The translations under genes and the position numbers were made by a program. The notes beneath the pieces are model-generated. The model was not told where the DNA came from and did not search any database. It worked only from the letters and a program-made list of their open reading frames with translations. Below are positions 11,365 to 21,945 of a DNA stretch of 64,000 nucleotides, one piece after another. Source of the DNA: Clitopilus passeckerianus (Eukaryota; Basidiomycota; Agaricomycetes; Agaricales; Entolomataceae); NCBI GenBank assembly GCA_944990035.1, contig CALYLX010000111.1:868001-932000 (forward strand), written 5' to 3'. Each line of letters opens with the position of its first letter. Position 1 is the stretch's first letter.

Positions 11365-12676
11365 ATGTCACATCCATATTACGGACCCGACGAACCAGCC
11401 TTAGATATCTTAATTGAACGGTTCTTCGTTGCAGGTGATTTTATTTGCGGAGTCGGCTATGGTACGAAAATCCTGTCAGGGTTTTGAGCATTTCCTGTCA
11501 ACTTATTAAACTTTACAGGGGCGCAACTCGTCCTATGGACAAATTGTGTATTATATCTCTGGAAGACAAGAAAGACACGACCCCATTCATTATTCCTGCT
11601 CGCCTACATTTCGGTGCTCATCACCATTTCAACAATGTATATGGTCGCCCAGGCACGCACAGTTCAGGATATGTACATCGATAACCGAAACTTTCCCGGA
11701 GGACCGTGGCAGTACTTCCTGGCCACCCCATACCTCTGGGAGAACGTTATCTTCTGCTCAACTCTTTTTGTGCTTACTTTCTCTCTGACCTCCTCGTTGT
11801 AAGTTCATTCTCGCCTCCACATGTTCTCGGCGCTAAGACGGAGATGGCTTAGCTCTGGCGCTGTTGGGTCATATGGACGTCTGCGGGGCGACTTACGGCC
11901 TATCTAGTGGTCGCTATTCCAGGATTCATGACGCTTGCTTCCTTTGGTGAGAACTTTCCTATCCTGATGATCAAAATGATAGCTGACCATACTCCAAGTC
12001 CTTGGCACACTTTGGACTTTCTACTCTGCGAAAGCTAATCTGTATGGAACGCTTGCCGTTAAAATGGGTACAGCGTATTACGCCGTATCGTTGAGCATCA
12101 ACATCATCCTCACCACTCTTATCGTTATCCGCCTACTCCTTTACCGTCGCCAACTACGGGAACTTCTCCCAAATGACAGAGCGTGGCACTACGTCTCCTT
12201 ATCTGCCATAATGATCGAGTCTGCCGCTCTCTACTCATTGTTGGCCTTCGCCTTCATCGTTAGCTACGCGGTAGGCCACCCCATCAACCAGATCTTCTTG
12301 GGAAGCGCTTCCTCTGCTCAGGTGAGCTATTCCCCTCTGACTTGCCGATTAGCAGAGTCGCTAACGTCTGCTCTAGCAAATCGCTGGATACCTCATCATT
12401 TACCGCCTCGCGGAGGGTAAGGCCTGGAGGAAGAACACGTTGGTGATGAAGAATTCTACCTCAACCCCCACTGTGCTTGGCTCGAATCGGGACAATGCTG
12501 GCCCAAAGAAGCATGGAGAAATGAGCACTTTCCAAGCTATAGACCCAAGCCTTCTGGAAGCCTCGACTCCAGGGGGTGAATCCTCTTTCCAATCGACATT
12601 GGGAGATTCGCCTATCGTTCTCGACGTGAAGACCAAGGGAATCTGGCGACGAGAAACGCCAGAATTGAATGATTGA
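11365..12676 (+). CDS. Seven-helix membrane protein, paralog 1 (frame broken by a missing base)
   Basis: First of three tandem paralogs. The five exons copy the layout of intact paralog 3: MSHPYYGPDE start, donor after VGYG, the segments VQDMYIDNRNFPGGPW and WRCWVIWTS, the block YYAVSLSINIILT, and a last exon beginning QIAGYLIIYRLAEG. Seven hydrophobic segments are visible across the model. At 11779-11787 the frame reads LTFSLTSSL then stop, where the paralogs read LTFLADLLV; adding one base restores the paralog pattern and joins correctly to the next exon (CTCTGGCGC). I tried other donors and acceptors and none repaired the frame. The C-terminal tail is Ser/Thr-rich and differs from the sisters. 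The three belong with fungal receptor-like integral membrane proteins of unknown ligand. The gene is either a pseudogene or an assembly error; everything outside that point looks selected. Confidence 0.8.
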
Positions 12677-13386
12677 TTATGACTGGACTTGCATCATACT
12701 TGCGTTTCGTACGCTATATCCGCCTGATTATGTCTCTAAACTACAACTTGTACCTTGATTTGCGTTACTTCTTGGGATAATGGGCTGCATTTACATGACG
12801 ACCGTGACTGATCCCGAAGATTTGGCCGATTTAGACAAATGATATCTGGATTTGAGCAGATCTCTAGAGGGAACGGGAGCCGAACAGCGCCCGGTTTTTA
12901 ACATACACAGGTCTGGCACTGCTGCTACTGAAGCGGAAGCTTATGCGCTTGTTCCTGATCGTATATACCCCACTCCAGCGTTTTCCGAGTGATTGGCTGT
13001 GGGTGGAGGGGTATGTGCCTGGTCTGAATTTCGGCAGGATGCCCAGTAATCGCAAGGATCAAACGATCGATTGACTGGTAAGAGTTGGTGAGAATGCACC
13101 CATAGCTTTTACCTACGACCACTGATTCTTTGAATCTTCTATGTCAGAAACCCAGAGTCGTATGGTGATCTCTGCGCGCTGCTCCAAGTCTCTCTGACAC
13201 GCGCTACCCAAGGTTATTGAGAGACGGATAGATCTACAGAAGCTCAGGATGATCCCTACCGGACCACAGTCAACGCGAAACTCTAGATGGAGTCTAGCAG
13301 CACTCTATCAGTGTCGCCCAGGTAGTATATAGATGCCCGCTCATTGTCAGATACTTGAGACCTTCCTCTTCCCAGATTCATGAACT
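12677..13386 (+). promoter_or_regulatory. Upstream region of paralog 2 with TATA box
   Basis: A 710-base spacer between paralogs 1 and 2. A TATATAG box lies at 13326-13332, 54 bases before the ATG at 13387. I saw no gene in the remainder. Confidence 0.5.
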
Positions 13387-14597
13387 ATGGCTCCATACTA
13401 TGGACCCGATGAGGATCCCAAGACTATCTTCCTGGAACGCGCCTTCGTGGCTGGAGACTTTGTTTCAGGAGTAGGATATGGTATTGATCTCTCTAATTCA
13501 GTTACTGAGTGTCCTCCTCAATTTAACCTCTACAGGGATGGAGATTCTATTCTACGGCGCCTGTGCTCGGTACCTCTGGAAATCAAGAAAGTCCCAAAAA
13601 GTGTCTATTTTCCTTTTGATATACACAACCCTGCTGCTTTTCATCAAGACCATATTTCAAGTCTCACAATCCTATACCGTTCAACTAATCTATGTCGACA
13701 ACCGAAACTACCCGGGCGGCCCTTGGGCGTACTTTCTGGATACTCAGGACCTTCCCATCAATGTTGTCTTCATCGCATCACTCTTCTCTTTGTCGTTCCT
13801 CGCAGATCTACTCGTCGTAAGGCATTCAAGCCGTGGGATTTGCTTCATCTTGCTGACCTGACCACGGCTCTGATCCCAGGTCTGGCGCTGTTGGGTCATC
13901 TGGTCTGCGCGCGGAAGAATCACCGCATATCTCGCTCTAATTTTCCCCGTATCACTGCTCTTGGCATCTTTCGGTGAGTGTGCGGGGTGCCGAGGGTCGC
14001 GAGAGTTAAGGCTGATTGATACCAGTTCTAGGAACATTATGGACGCTGCAGTCAAGTCAACCTGGCCTATCTCTGTATACTGGGGAGATGGCGATTATTC
14101 TGGGAACCTGCTATTATGCCGTATCTTTCAGTGTGAACATCGTCCTCACAATCCTCATTATAATTCGACTACTCTCCTACCGCCGGACGGTCGTCCAAAG
14201 CCTTCCTGAGGAACATGGCAAGGATTATTTGTCCCTTGCAGCGATCATCGTGGAATCTGCCTCCCTTTACTCCATTTTTCTCTTATTTTTCTCATTACAT
14301 ACGCCGTCGCGAATCCTATTAATTCCGTATTTCTTCCTGTGGCATCTTCAGCCCAGGTGAGTGTCCTTTCGTCGAGCCTAGCGGATGCTTCCTCATTGTT
14401 TCACCCTTCAGATAATTTCAAACTACCTCATCATAATTCGTTTCTCTCAAGGGCGAGCATGGCGGCGGGATACTCTTGAAACAAACACCGCAATAGAATT
14501 TACCGGTCATACACGGGGGGCAACCGATGCCGTTGGGTTAGAGTCTTCGGCAGGATCAAGCGACAGTCATGAGGAGTCTACAGAGAAGAAAATTTAG
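13387..14597 (+). CDS. Seven-helix membrane protein, paralog 2 (frame broken near its end)
   Basis: Starts MAPYYGPDEDPKTIFLERAF, and exon 1 is 94 bases, exactly as in paralog 3. Conserved pieces are VQLIYVDNRNYPGGPW, FLADLLV, WRCWVIWSARGR and CYYAVSFSVNIVLTILII. In the fourth exon, at about 14279-14281, the reading moves out of frame after ESASLYSIF. The original frame (LIFLITYAVANPINSVFL) resumes one base off and leads to the normal donor after SSAQ. As read, the protein would stop at 14360 and lose its last one or two membrane helices and tail. The last exon (ISNYLIIIRFSQGRAWRRD) is still intact and ends with TAG at 14597. The lost base lies among short T runs, so a sequencing error is possible. 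Confidence 0.8.
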
Positions 14598-15140
14598 TAG
14601 AACCATGTAGAGTAAATTAAAGCACTCGTCGTGCTATGAGCATGCCAGTCGTCTTCGAAAAATCATCCGGATCTTTGGCAAGACTTGCCGTTAAGGGCGG
14701 AATTGACCGTTGATTTTAATCTCCGTTTAATATTTTGATGTGACCTCTTGCAGCATGCTGCCATCTTGAACGTGGGAATCCGCATCCTCTGTGCGTCGTT
14801 TCCTTTTACGGTGATATGAGTACGATGTCCAGGAGTCCCATACCGCTGAAGGAAAGCGTCTAACTTGTTCCTGATCACCGTGCCACCATTTGTTCGCAAC
14901 ATTAGATTGGTGTATGTGCAGATGATCGAGCAACGCTCAGATCTTCATCAGTCCTGTCACGGTCTTGCTCCTGTCAGACGGACGTCGACGGTAGCACCGT
15001 ACTCACACTGAAGCCACGCTCTCGGTCCAGGTGCTCAACAGGGATTAGCTTTATAATATGGCCGATATGCATCAGCCCACGTTGCGATGCCTTCAAGTTG
15101 CAGCTGAAACCAACCCACTCCCTTCACTAGGTTGGAGGAC
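14598..15140 (+). promoter_or_regulatory. Upstream region of paralog 3 with TATA-like box
   Basis: A 543-base spacer. A TATAATA box lies at 15052-15058, about 82 bases before the ATG at 15141. There is no other recognisable feature. Confidence 0.45.
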
Positions 15141-16354
15141 ATGGCGCCGTACTATGGACCAGACGAAGATGCGAAAACGATACAGCTCGAACGCGTTTTC
15201 GTGGCAGGTGACTTCGTCGCTGGTGTTGGTTATGGTGATTTAGCTATCTCTCCGCAGATTCCCCACTTGCCTGACATCGTGAGCGATAGGTATGCAACTC
15301 GTCTTCTACTGCATCTGCACGCGGCACTTGTGGAAAGCAAGGCAAAAAGGACGTCAAGCCATATTTTTACTGATTTATACAACACTATTACTATGTGTCG
15401 AGACAATCTTTCAGGTTGTACAAGCATACAGTGTCCAGCTGATGTATGTCGACAATCGAAACTATCCTGGAGGTCCATGGACGTATTTTCTCGCGACTCA
15501 AGACCTCCCGGTCAATGTCGCGTTCATTGCATCACTCTTTCTGCTTACTTTCTTGGCGGATCTACTTGTTGTAAGTCATACCATATTGGGTTGGAAGCGT
15601 GAATAGATGAAGCTTACTATGATATTCCAGCTCTGGCGTTGTTGGATCATCTGGTCCGCTCAAGGAAAACTCGGAGCATACCTTGCTTGCGTCTTTCCTA
15701 CTCTCCTTCTTCTGACATCATTTGGTGAGTGCTTAAAAAGGGTTGAGTGTTTGGCACAAACTGATGTGATCTCATAGCCCTCGGTGTTCTATGGACTTTG
15801 CAGTCCAGTCAGCCTGGTCTTTCTCTTTATACGGGCAAACTGGCAATAGTGCTTGGCACTTGCTACTACTCAGTCTCACTGAGCGCCAACATCATCCTCA
15901 CGGCACTCATTGCTTTTCGGCTCCTTGCATATCGGCGAACAATCATTCAACATCTACCTTCCGAATACGGCAGAGAATATGTTTCACTCGCTGCCATCAT
16001 AATTGAATCAGCTTCTCTGTACTCGGTCTTTGCTTTCATCTGTCTCGTACTTTACGCAGTCAACAATCCCGTTAATTCAGTATTCCTAACCATCGCGTCA
16101 ACTGCTCAAGTGAGTTCTGTCTATTCTTATTCTATCGGAGATCTCACTGATACCTGTTCGTGTACTTGCAGCAAATAGCGAACTATCTCATAATAATCCG
16201 TCTTTCACAAGGTCGTGGATGGCGGCAAGATACCCTTGCGAGAACTGATGATACCTTCATTCCTCAAATCGCCCGCGAACAACTCGGGCCATCAATATCC
16301 AGAAAAGAAAGCCACAATTCCGATACCCCTCATCGTGCAAATGTCACAGCCTGA
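15141..16354 (+). CDS. Seven-helix membrane protein, paralog 3 (intact)
   Basis: Five exons (15141-15234, 15290-15570, 15631-15724, 15778-16109, 16172-16354) sum to 984 bases, giving 327 residues with an unbroken frame. This is the reference copy of the array. The N terminus is MAPYYGPDEDAKTIQLERVF. Hydrophobic helices follow: FLLIYTTLLLCVETIFQVV, VNVAFIASLFLLTFLADLLV, LGAYLACVFPTLLLLTSFAL, IVLGTCYYSVSLSANIIL, IIIESASLYSVFAFICLVLY and a last one around VNSVFLTIASTAQ. The loop YVDNRNYPGGPW is shared by all three paralogs. The cytosolic tail is hydrophilic and Ser/Thr-rich. The topology suits a receptor-like protein related to the DUF6533/DUF6534 families. No ligand, partner or pathway can be read from the sequence. 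Confidence 0.9.
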
Positions 16355-16974
16355 AGCCTGCGATGCCGTATGCCGTCATCCTAGTAACCTTTTCACGACA
16401 CTACAATATCCCTACACTATTACCACCTACTCTGCGAGCGTGTCCATGTGTCTAATTCTACCCTTTGGAATATGTAGAAAGCTCGAGTAAGCTCGTGATT
16501 ATGCCCCATGTGTTTCATCGCCAGAGACCGTCCTGGCATTACCCTTAGACCCAGGCATCAAAGCTCAACCCTTTGATACTGCAGGGGCCGAAAACAAGTA
16601 CGTTGCCCCCTCAAGAAGTCTAGTGTCTTCTCAATACTCTATTGCTAGAAGCCACCCATGATGAGTTGTACTTGATGCGAGTTTCCGGTGGTTCTGAATA
16701 TTGTTAGCTAGAGTTGGAGGAGGACAGAGGAAGACCATGATGAGGATCATCGATATCAAACCTTCCTATTCGGGGCAATCATGTCTGCCCTTCCACTGTT
16801 CCACACCGAGGCTGTCAATTCAGAACGGGGCAGCAACCGGAGCATGCCTGGACTTTGAGATTTGCGGTGTGGTATTCCCCATATCTGATAGAAGCTGACG
16901 CAACCGAATATACAAATGCAACTGTATATATACGATACTCGTAGCGAGCTCCCATCACCCACCACTACGCCCAA
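16355..16974 (+). promoter_or_regulatory. Upstream region of the DUF6534-type gene with TATA box
   Basis: A 620-base spacer ending at the ATG at 16975. A TATATATA box lies at 16925-16932, 42 bases upstream of the ATG. I saw no other feature. Confidence 0.5.
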
Positions 16975-18825
16975 ATGGCGAATAACACGCCAAGTGTCAG
17001 GCTCCTGTAGGTCCAAACCGCTTGAGAGATTGTTGAAATATGACGTGTTGCACTAGGTTTGGACCGATGCTCATTGGTGTCTTTCTGAATACAATATTGT
17101 ACGGGGTACGTCTTTGTTTGATGTTACAGCACGTTAAGAAGGCGTTTATACTGAACCGCTCTCTGATCGCAGGTGCTTATTGCTCAAGTGTGTTGATATT
17201 TCCCCAAACTATACCCTACATCAAACTCACATTTTACAGATATACTCTTATTACAGAGAGTATAAGAAGTGCGTATGCCATGCCTGGCCCCCCTCATCAA
17301 CCTAACTTTCACCATGATATCAATAGAGATCTATCCTGGATACGCCTCCTGGTAAGCTCTGCTGGCATTCTCCAGTCGAATAATCTAACGCCAGATTCAA
17401 GGTTTGCTATGTCTTTATCGTCGAAACTATCAATACAGCCTTCAACATGTTTGTCATGTACGAACCCCTGATATTACGATATGGTTAGTGTTGTCCTATG
17501 AGCATAATTGTATTCTCACCGAGAAATAACTCAAGGTCAGCCGTTGGTTCTCTACCCAACACGTAGGCGCATACATCAGGCTTTCTTTGACGTTACTAAT
17601 TTCTCACCTTCCCCCATGCAGTCTTCGCCGCTGGTAAGTCACCGGAAGAGTTCAGGTACTCCGAGTCAGAACTAACCAGTTGGCATTCGGCAGAACCCAT
17701 GGCTGTCGTGAGTACAAGGAATATCAACTAGGAAACCTGATGTTAACCCGTTTGCTAGGCTGCAATCTCTGCCCCCATACAATTTTTCTTCGCCTGGAGG
17801 ATAAAGGCCTTTACACAGAGTATCTGGATCCCCCTGCTTATTTGTATCCTCGGGACATTGTCTTTAGGTGAGCAACATTCCGCATGCCCCCTAGGTTACG
17901 CCTAGCTAACACAACCAAAGCTGGCGGTCTATGGACGGGGATCAGAATCGCCATTGTCAAACTCCTTGTTAAGAAACCCGAATTCCATACACCAGCTCTG
18001 GTCTGGTTTCTCTCGGCGTGCGCTGCCGACCTTCTGATAACGGCTACTCTCGTCTTCAATTTGGTGAGCCCCCTGTCGGTCCCATGAGCGGCACCCGAAG
18101 CTCATCTGAACAGTCACGGAGAAGGACGGGGTTTGATGCGACAGACGACGCCATTACAAAGATCATGCGAAGTATGCACTTTGAACACTGCTGACTTTCT
18201 TTGGTGTTAATCTATCTCCCAGCAACCGTCCAAACCGGCATGCTAACGTATGTACTCGCCCTATAAACTGAGCGACAACATTCAAAGTGACTCCAGAACG
18301 ATATGCGCAGTCGGCGATGTTGTCTTCTTCATGAGTAGGTGCCACATCCTGCCCTAATTCCCAGCCAAAGTCTAACCGTTTTACATAGCTATACCCGTAC
18401 GACGCCCTTTTGATAGCCCGAATTATCTACTAACGTCCACCACTCCTAACAGCACGCAGCCTTGCAAGTATTCGCCTAACTCATCACCTCAACGCCCTCA
18501 CTTACGCATGGACGCAGTAACATTGCGTTCGACCTTACTCTAGCTAAACTATACGGAAACTGTCTCATGTCAACACTCAATGCTCGGAAGGGTCTGGCGG
18601 AGGTAGCTATGCGGTCAACTGGACCAATGAGACACGTGAGTGTATGCATTCTGGTTACCGCATTCTGGTAACCGACGAGGCAATAATTGACTTCTGGTCT
18701 AGTTCGACGACTCAGATTTTGATAATTCTCGTGTTGTGAGTGGTGCCGTCCATTCGGGGAGCACGTTGCTAAAGGGACTCGAAAGCTGGATATCTCTCGC
18801 ACCTCAGAGAACCGAAAGTCGTTGA
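16975..18825 (+). CDS. DUF6534-type seven-helix protein with 18 exons
   Basis: Eighteen exons totalling 915 bases give 304 residues, and every exon phase fits. The spliced protein starts MANNTPSVRLLFGPMLIGVF, then NTILYGVLIAQIYSYYREYK, DLSWIRLLVCYVFIVETIN, and YEPLILRYG. Further on are FAAEPMAVAAISAPIQFFF, AWRIKAF, ICILGTLSLAGGLWTGIRIA, and the C-terminal DUF6534 block TDDAITKIMRATVQTGMLTT followed by FDLTLAKLYGNCLMSTLNAR. These are textbook features of the basidiomycete DUF6534 family (seven helices, function unknown, often called GPCR-like). Five exons are tiny: 17173-17187 (15 bases), 17622-17633 (12), 17694-17707 (14), 18389-18396 (8) and 18460-18467 (8). The intron 18397-18459 is 63 bases and open in frame, so keeping it would add 21 residues. 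It is adjacent to three other seven-helix genes on the same strand. Confidence 0.88.
18646..18673. repeat. Near-perfect 14-base tandem repeat inside an intron
   Basis: GCATTCTGGTTACC (18646-18659) is followed at once by GCATTCTGGTAACC (18660-18673), differing at one base. It lies within the last intron of the DUF6534-type gene and looks like a recent small duplication. Confidence 0.8.
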
Positions 18826-19650
18826 GCGAGGTTTCGCCCGTTACATGGAATGAGCCCGGAATAAAGGTGACAAAGGTGTGCTGAGCTTAACGATATATAT
18901 CTGCAGAGTGCTGACCTCTGTCCAGGCCATGGAAACGATAGACGAGGAGCTAGTAGTGCATCGTCGAGAGACTACTCAATAGAGCATCATGATTCTGCTC
19001 AGGCTTGTCATATCTAATCACGTTGTATTTATAGTTCAGCACGACCCCACGAAGTCAAAGTAGATAACGCAATTGAGCGGATGAAAAAGCCAAACCCGAA
19101 CCTTCCCCGCCCGCTCCAACAACCGATCCTTCTGAGGGAACGTGCGTCACGACGCGACGCGTTCTGATCACATGACCAACGCGTTCCAATCACCACTACT
19201 ATACCGACCTCCCCAAAACCCGATCCAAGCCCGATCCTCTTTTCTGATCTTCTCCATGGTGCCGAATGTTTCCCTGGGAGATTCCGGTAACCAGAGAAAT
19301 CCTAACCTAAGGTACTTTCGCGGGTGGACGCAGGCTGGGGATATCACAATGACCCAATTGTAATAACGAGATTAGCAATCCGAATCCACGTCCCCGGGAT
19401 TTCTTTCGATTGTTGGTTGCAATTGTGTATTACGACTGGTGGTCCGTGTGTAGGCCTACTGTAGGAATCATCCGAATCAGTGTCAGCACCGCTGTCATGA
19501 TATATTCCGGGTTATGCCCCGCTGGCAGTTTATTAGTTTACTTAACCCCCTTCTCAATCAAGCTTCATAAGTTCGAGCTGTCAAGGTCCCTTGCTCGGTT
19601 TCCCCGTTCTAACTTCCTACTGGTAATCTACACCTAAAAGCCCAAAGATA
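18826..19650. other. Intergenic spacer, 825 bases
   Basis: Lies between the DUF6534-type gene and the acidic protein gene, both on the plus strand, and should hold the latter's promoter. The short frames look like chance. Confidence 0.4.
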
Positions 19651-20149
19651 ATGTCAGACAACATCGACCCCGCCATCGCTGCGGCTCAGAAAGACCTCAA
19701 AGAGAAGGAGCCCGACTTTGTTGCTGATGTACACGAGGAGGAGGACGATGAAGACGAGGAAAGCGACGAGTATGATATTGAAGAGGAGGAGGAAGGAGAC
19801 AGCCACGCATACGACGAGAACTTGGAAGAGGAAGAGGATGAAGAAGAAGGGGACTATGAGGAGGGTGAAGGCCAGAATGGCGGCAGTCTGACTGCTTTGC
19901 TACTTGGAGACGTGAATTCGATCCTTGATTTTTACCTGGTTGGTGCTGACAGCGGGTATGGTCTAGCCTAATAAAAACGCTGATGAGGATGAAGAAGAAG
20001 ACGAGGATGAAGATGAAGATGCGGATGCGGATGAAGACGAGGGTGAAGACGAGGACGAGGGCTTCACTGAGCCTGTTACCGGCAAAAAGCGAACAAGAGA
20101 CGAGGAGGAGGAGGACGTCGAGGGCGAAGTGAAGAAAGTCAAGGCTTAG
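19651..20149 (+). CDS. Small, highly acidic, probably nuclear protein
   Basis: Two exons (19651-19911 and 19967-20149) around a 55-base intron give 147 residues. The protein begins MSDNIDPAIAAAQKDLKEKE and then consists mainly of Glu/Asp tracts. One short hydrophobic patch, GGSLTALLLGDP, straddles the splice junction. The end is TGKKRTRDEEEEDVEG plus EVKKVKA, which looks like a bipartite nuclear localisation signal. The composition resembles histone-chaperone-like acidic proteins such as prothymosin or Chz1, but no defining motif is present, so that is only an inference. Without splicing the frame would stop at 19971. Confidence 0.82.
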
Positions 20150-20366
20150 GCTGTTCTGGCCTCGCTAGCAAACCGGCCATACTACCTCAAGCCTCTCGTG
20201 AAGGAACCCTTTGAATTATTGGCTATTATTGTACTTTTATTGTGGGTTGGCGAGGATATGTGCTCTATGCGCTAGGGGTATGGACCATTCCAAGATGTAA
20301 TGTGTGGTACAAATTGTGTCGTCTATAATACAAATTCTAGTGATGCAATTAGGTTGTGTCTGTTGC

Positions 20367-21251
20367 TCAAGGTACTAAGGCTTCCTCGTCCCAATTCCCG
20401 TCCGCCTTCCTCCAAAACCTCGTTCTCCGATTCGGTATGACTCCTAACTCGACATAATCGACTTGGTTTGGGTCAATAACCACTAGGGCAAAGTTATGCA
20501 ATGCCTTCTCCCAGTTCTTCTTCGCCTCTTCATACTCCTTCTTTTCCTTCTCCCCAGCATCATCACCAGGTGGCTTGGGCTCCTCCAACTTCTCAGGCCA
20601 CTTCTTCGCATCTTCCGGATTCGCCAGCTTCGAACCAGGCGTAGGCCGGCACCACGACGCCTTCATATGCCCGGACAAGCTCTTAAACATATCCACCCTT
20701 TTCCCCTCCCAATCAATCTTCCCACTACGCGGCCCATCCACAGTATCTGTATAAATCCCCAACCCACTTCCCTTAGGTGCATGTTTCACATTATACACGA
20801 AACTCTGCATGAGCTCCCAGCTCTCCTTTCCAGGCATCACGCTCGCAGTTCCGCTGATCCTGAACTGCTCTTGCGTGCCCTCAATCCACCACGCCAGCTG
20901 GACATGGGGGTTCGAGATGAACTGCGTGACCTTGGGCGTGCGGATGTCGGTTGTGGTTAGGAGTAAGGGGGTGATGTGTTTGGGGTGGGATAACGAGCCT
21001 GAGGACGAGCAGTCTGGAGGGGGTGATGTGCTTCTAGGCGGCAGAAGGAACTCGCGATGGATCAGAGAACGGACATGGGGCGTTGGTGAGGTTGTATCGA
21101 TCGACGATAGCTGGTAGACTGCACATCGTTGACTCTCCTTTTAGCAAGTTCGCGTAGATAAGATAATTGTGAACAGCCTACCTGTGGCTTTCTTGTGCTC
21201 AGCGAGAGCTTTGTCAATGATTTTCGTCCAGCGAGGTGGGTTGGCAGTCAT
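20367..21251 (-). CDS. Pyridoxamine 5'-phosphate oxidase-like FMN-binding protein (Alr4036 type)
   Basis: Two exons (21251-21182 and 21118-20367) give 273 residues, in phase. The start MTANPPRWTKIIDKALAEHK fits the family. Typical blocks follow: YQLSSIDTTSPTPHVRSLI, HPKHITPLLLTTTDIRTPK, QFISNPHVQLAWWIEGTQEQ and FRISGTASVMP. The C-terminal FMN-binding split-barrel end reads VDYVELGVIPNRRTRFWRKA and stops a few residues later, as in this family. A Lys/Glu-rich low-complexity insert (GEKEKKEYEEAKKNWEKAL) lies before it. Family members bind FMN, but substrate and reaction are unknown for most fungal ones. A longer in-frame start at about 21320 exists, but the TATA-like box at 21301-21308 makes 21251 the better choice. 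Confidence 0.9.
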
Positions 21252-21300
21252 GTTGCTAGCTGTAGTGTTGTTGGAGAAAGTGGATGAGGTTGAGTTGAGC

Positions 21301-21308
21301 CTATTTAT
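21301..21308 (-). promoter_or_regulatory. TATA-like box for the FMN-binding protein gene
   Basis: ATAAATAG read on the minus strand, 49 bases before the start codon at 21251. It would place the transcription start close to the chosen ATG. Confidence 0.45.
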
Positions 21309-21945
21309 GGCTGAGTTGGTCATGACAGTCAAGTGAGCGATCGGGGCGCGTCACATAAACCATCATTCGAACCACCCAGCCGTGGGTTCAATTCCCTCGA
21401 GTAGGCAAACTTTCGTCAATATTTTGCGTTTTACTCTAGTAAATGGACTAGGATTTCACTGCATAGTATCGTCACGCCTTTGTTCTCAAGCTTCAGGGCC
21501 TGGGGCATGAAATACGGCGCGACATTGAACGGACGGCGGGGCACACCCAATCTTACGGCAGTGCTACCATAGCCTGCAGTGATTCCAACCGCGAACGTGG
21601 TCTTGTTAGAAATGCGTCGATATATCTCCGGCACGGTTCCTACACGTTACGTAGCCCGGCGAGCAGCTCTCTGCTCGCGTGCACCTTGGCATTGCTTCGC
21701 TTGCTTCCATACTTGCTGTCTTTCTGCGGGGAGACACATTGTGGGAAAACGACTTCGCCCCTTATCGCAGAACTGGCGTAATAAAAGAAACTTTCCTCCT
21801 CTGTCGAGATGCGGGAGCAATTCAACAACTGACAGCTTCTTCGAAGTATCGTCTTTGAGTGACATGCGAACAGACCTGAATCATTACCTCGAGCCTTATC
21901 GCATAAAAGCCCTACTTTCCCCGTTCTAACCATTAACCCAGCCTC
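21309..21945. other. Divergent intergenic region, 640 bases
   Basis: Separates the FMN-binding protein gene (minus) from the monooxygenase gene (plus). A tRNA T-arm-like stretch near 21385 was examined and rejected. No gene is supported. Confidence 0.4.

Noticed and set aside
21360..21410. Possible tRNA T-arm (GTGGGTTCAATTCCCTC)
   Set aside because: The putative acceptor strand (GAGTAGG) has no matching CCTACTC about 70 bases upstream, the arm has a mismatch, and no D-arm or anticodon arm can be drawn.
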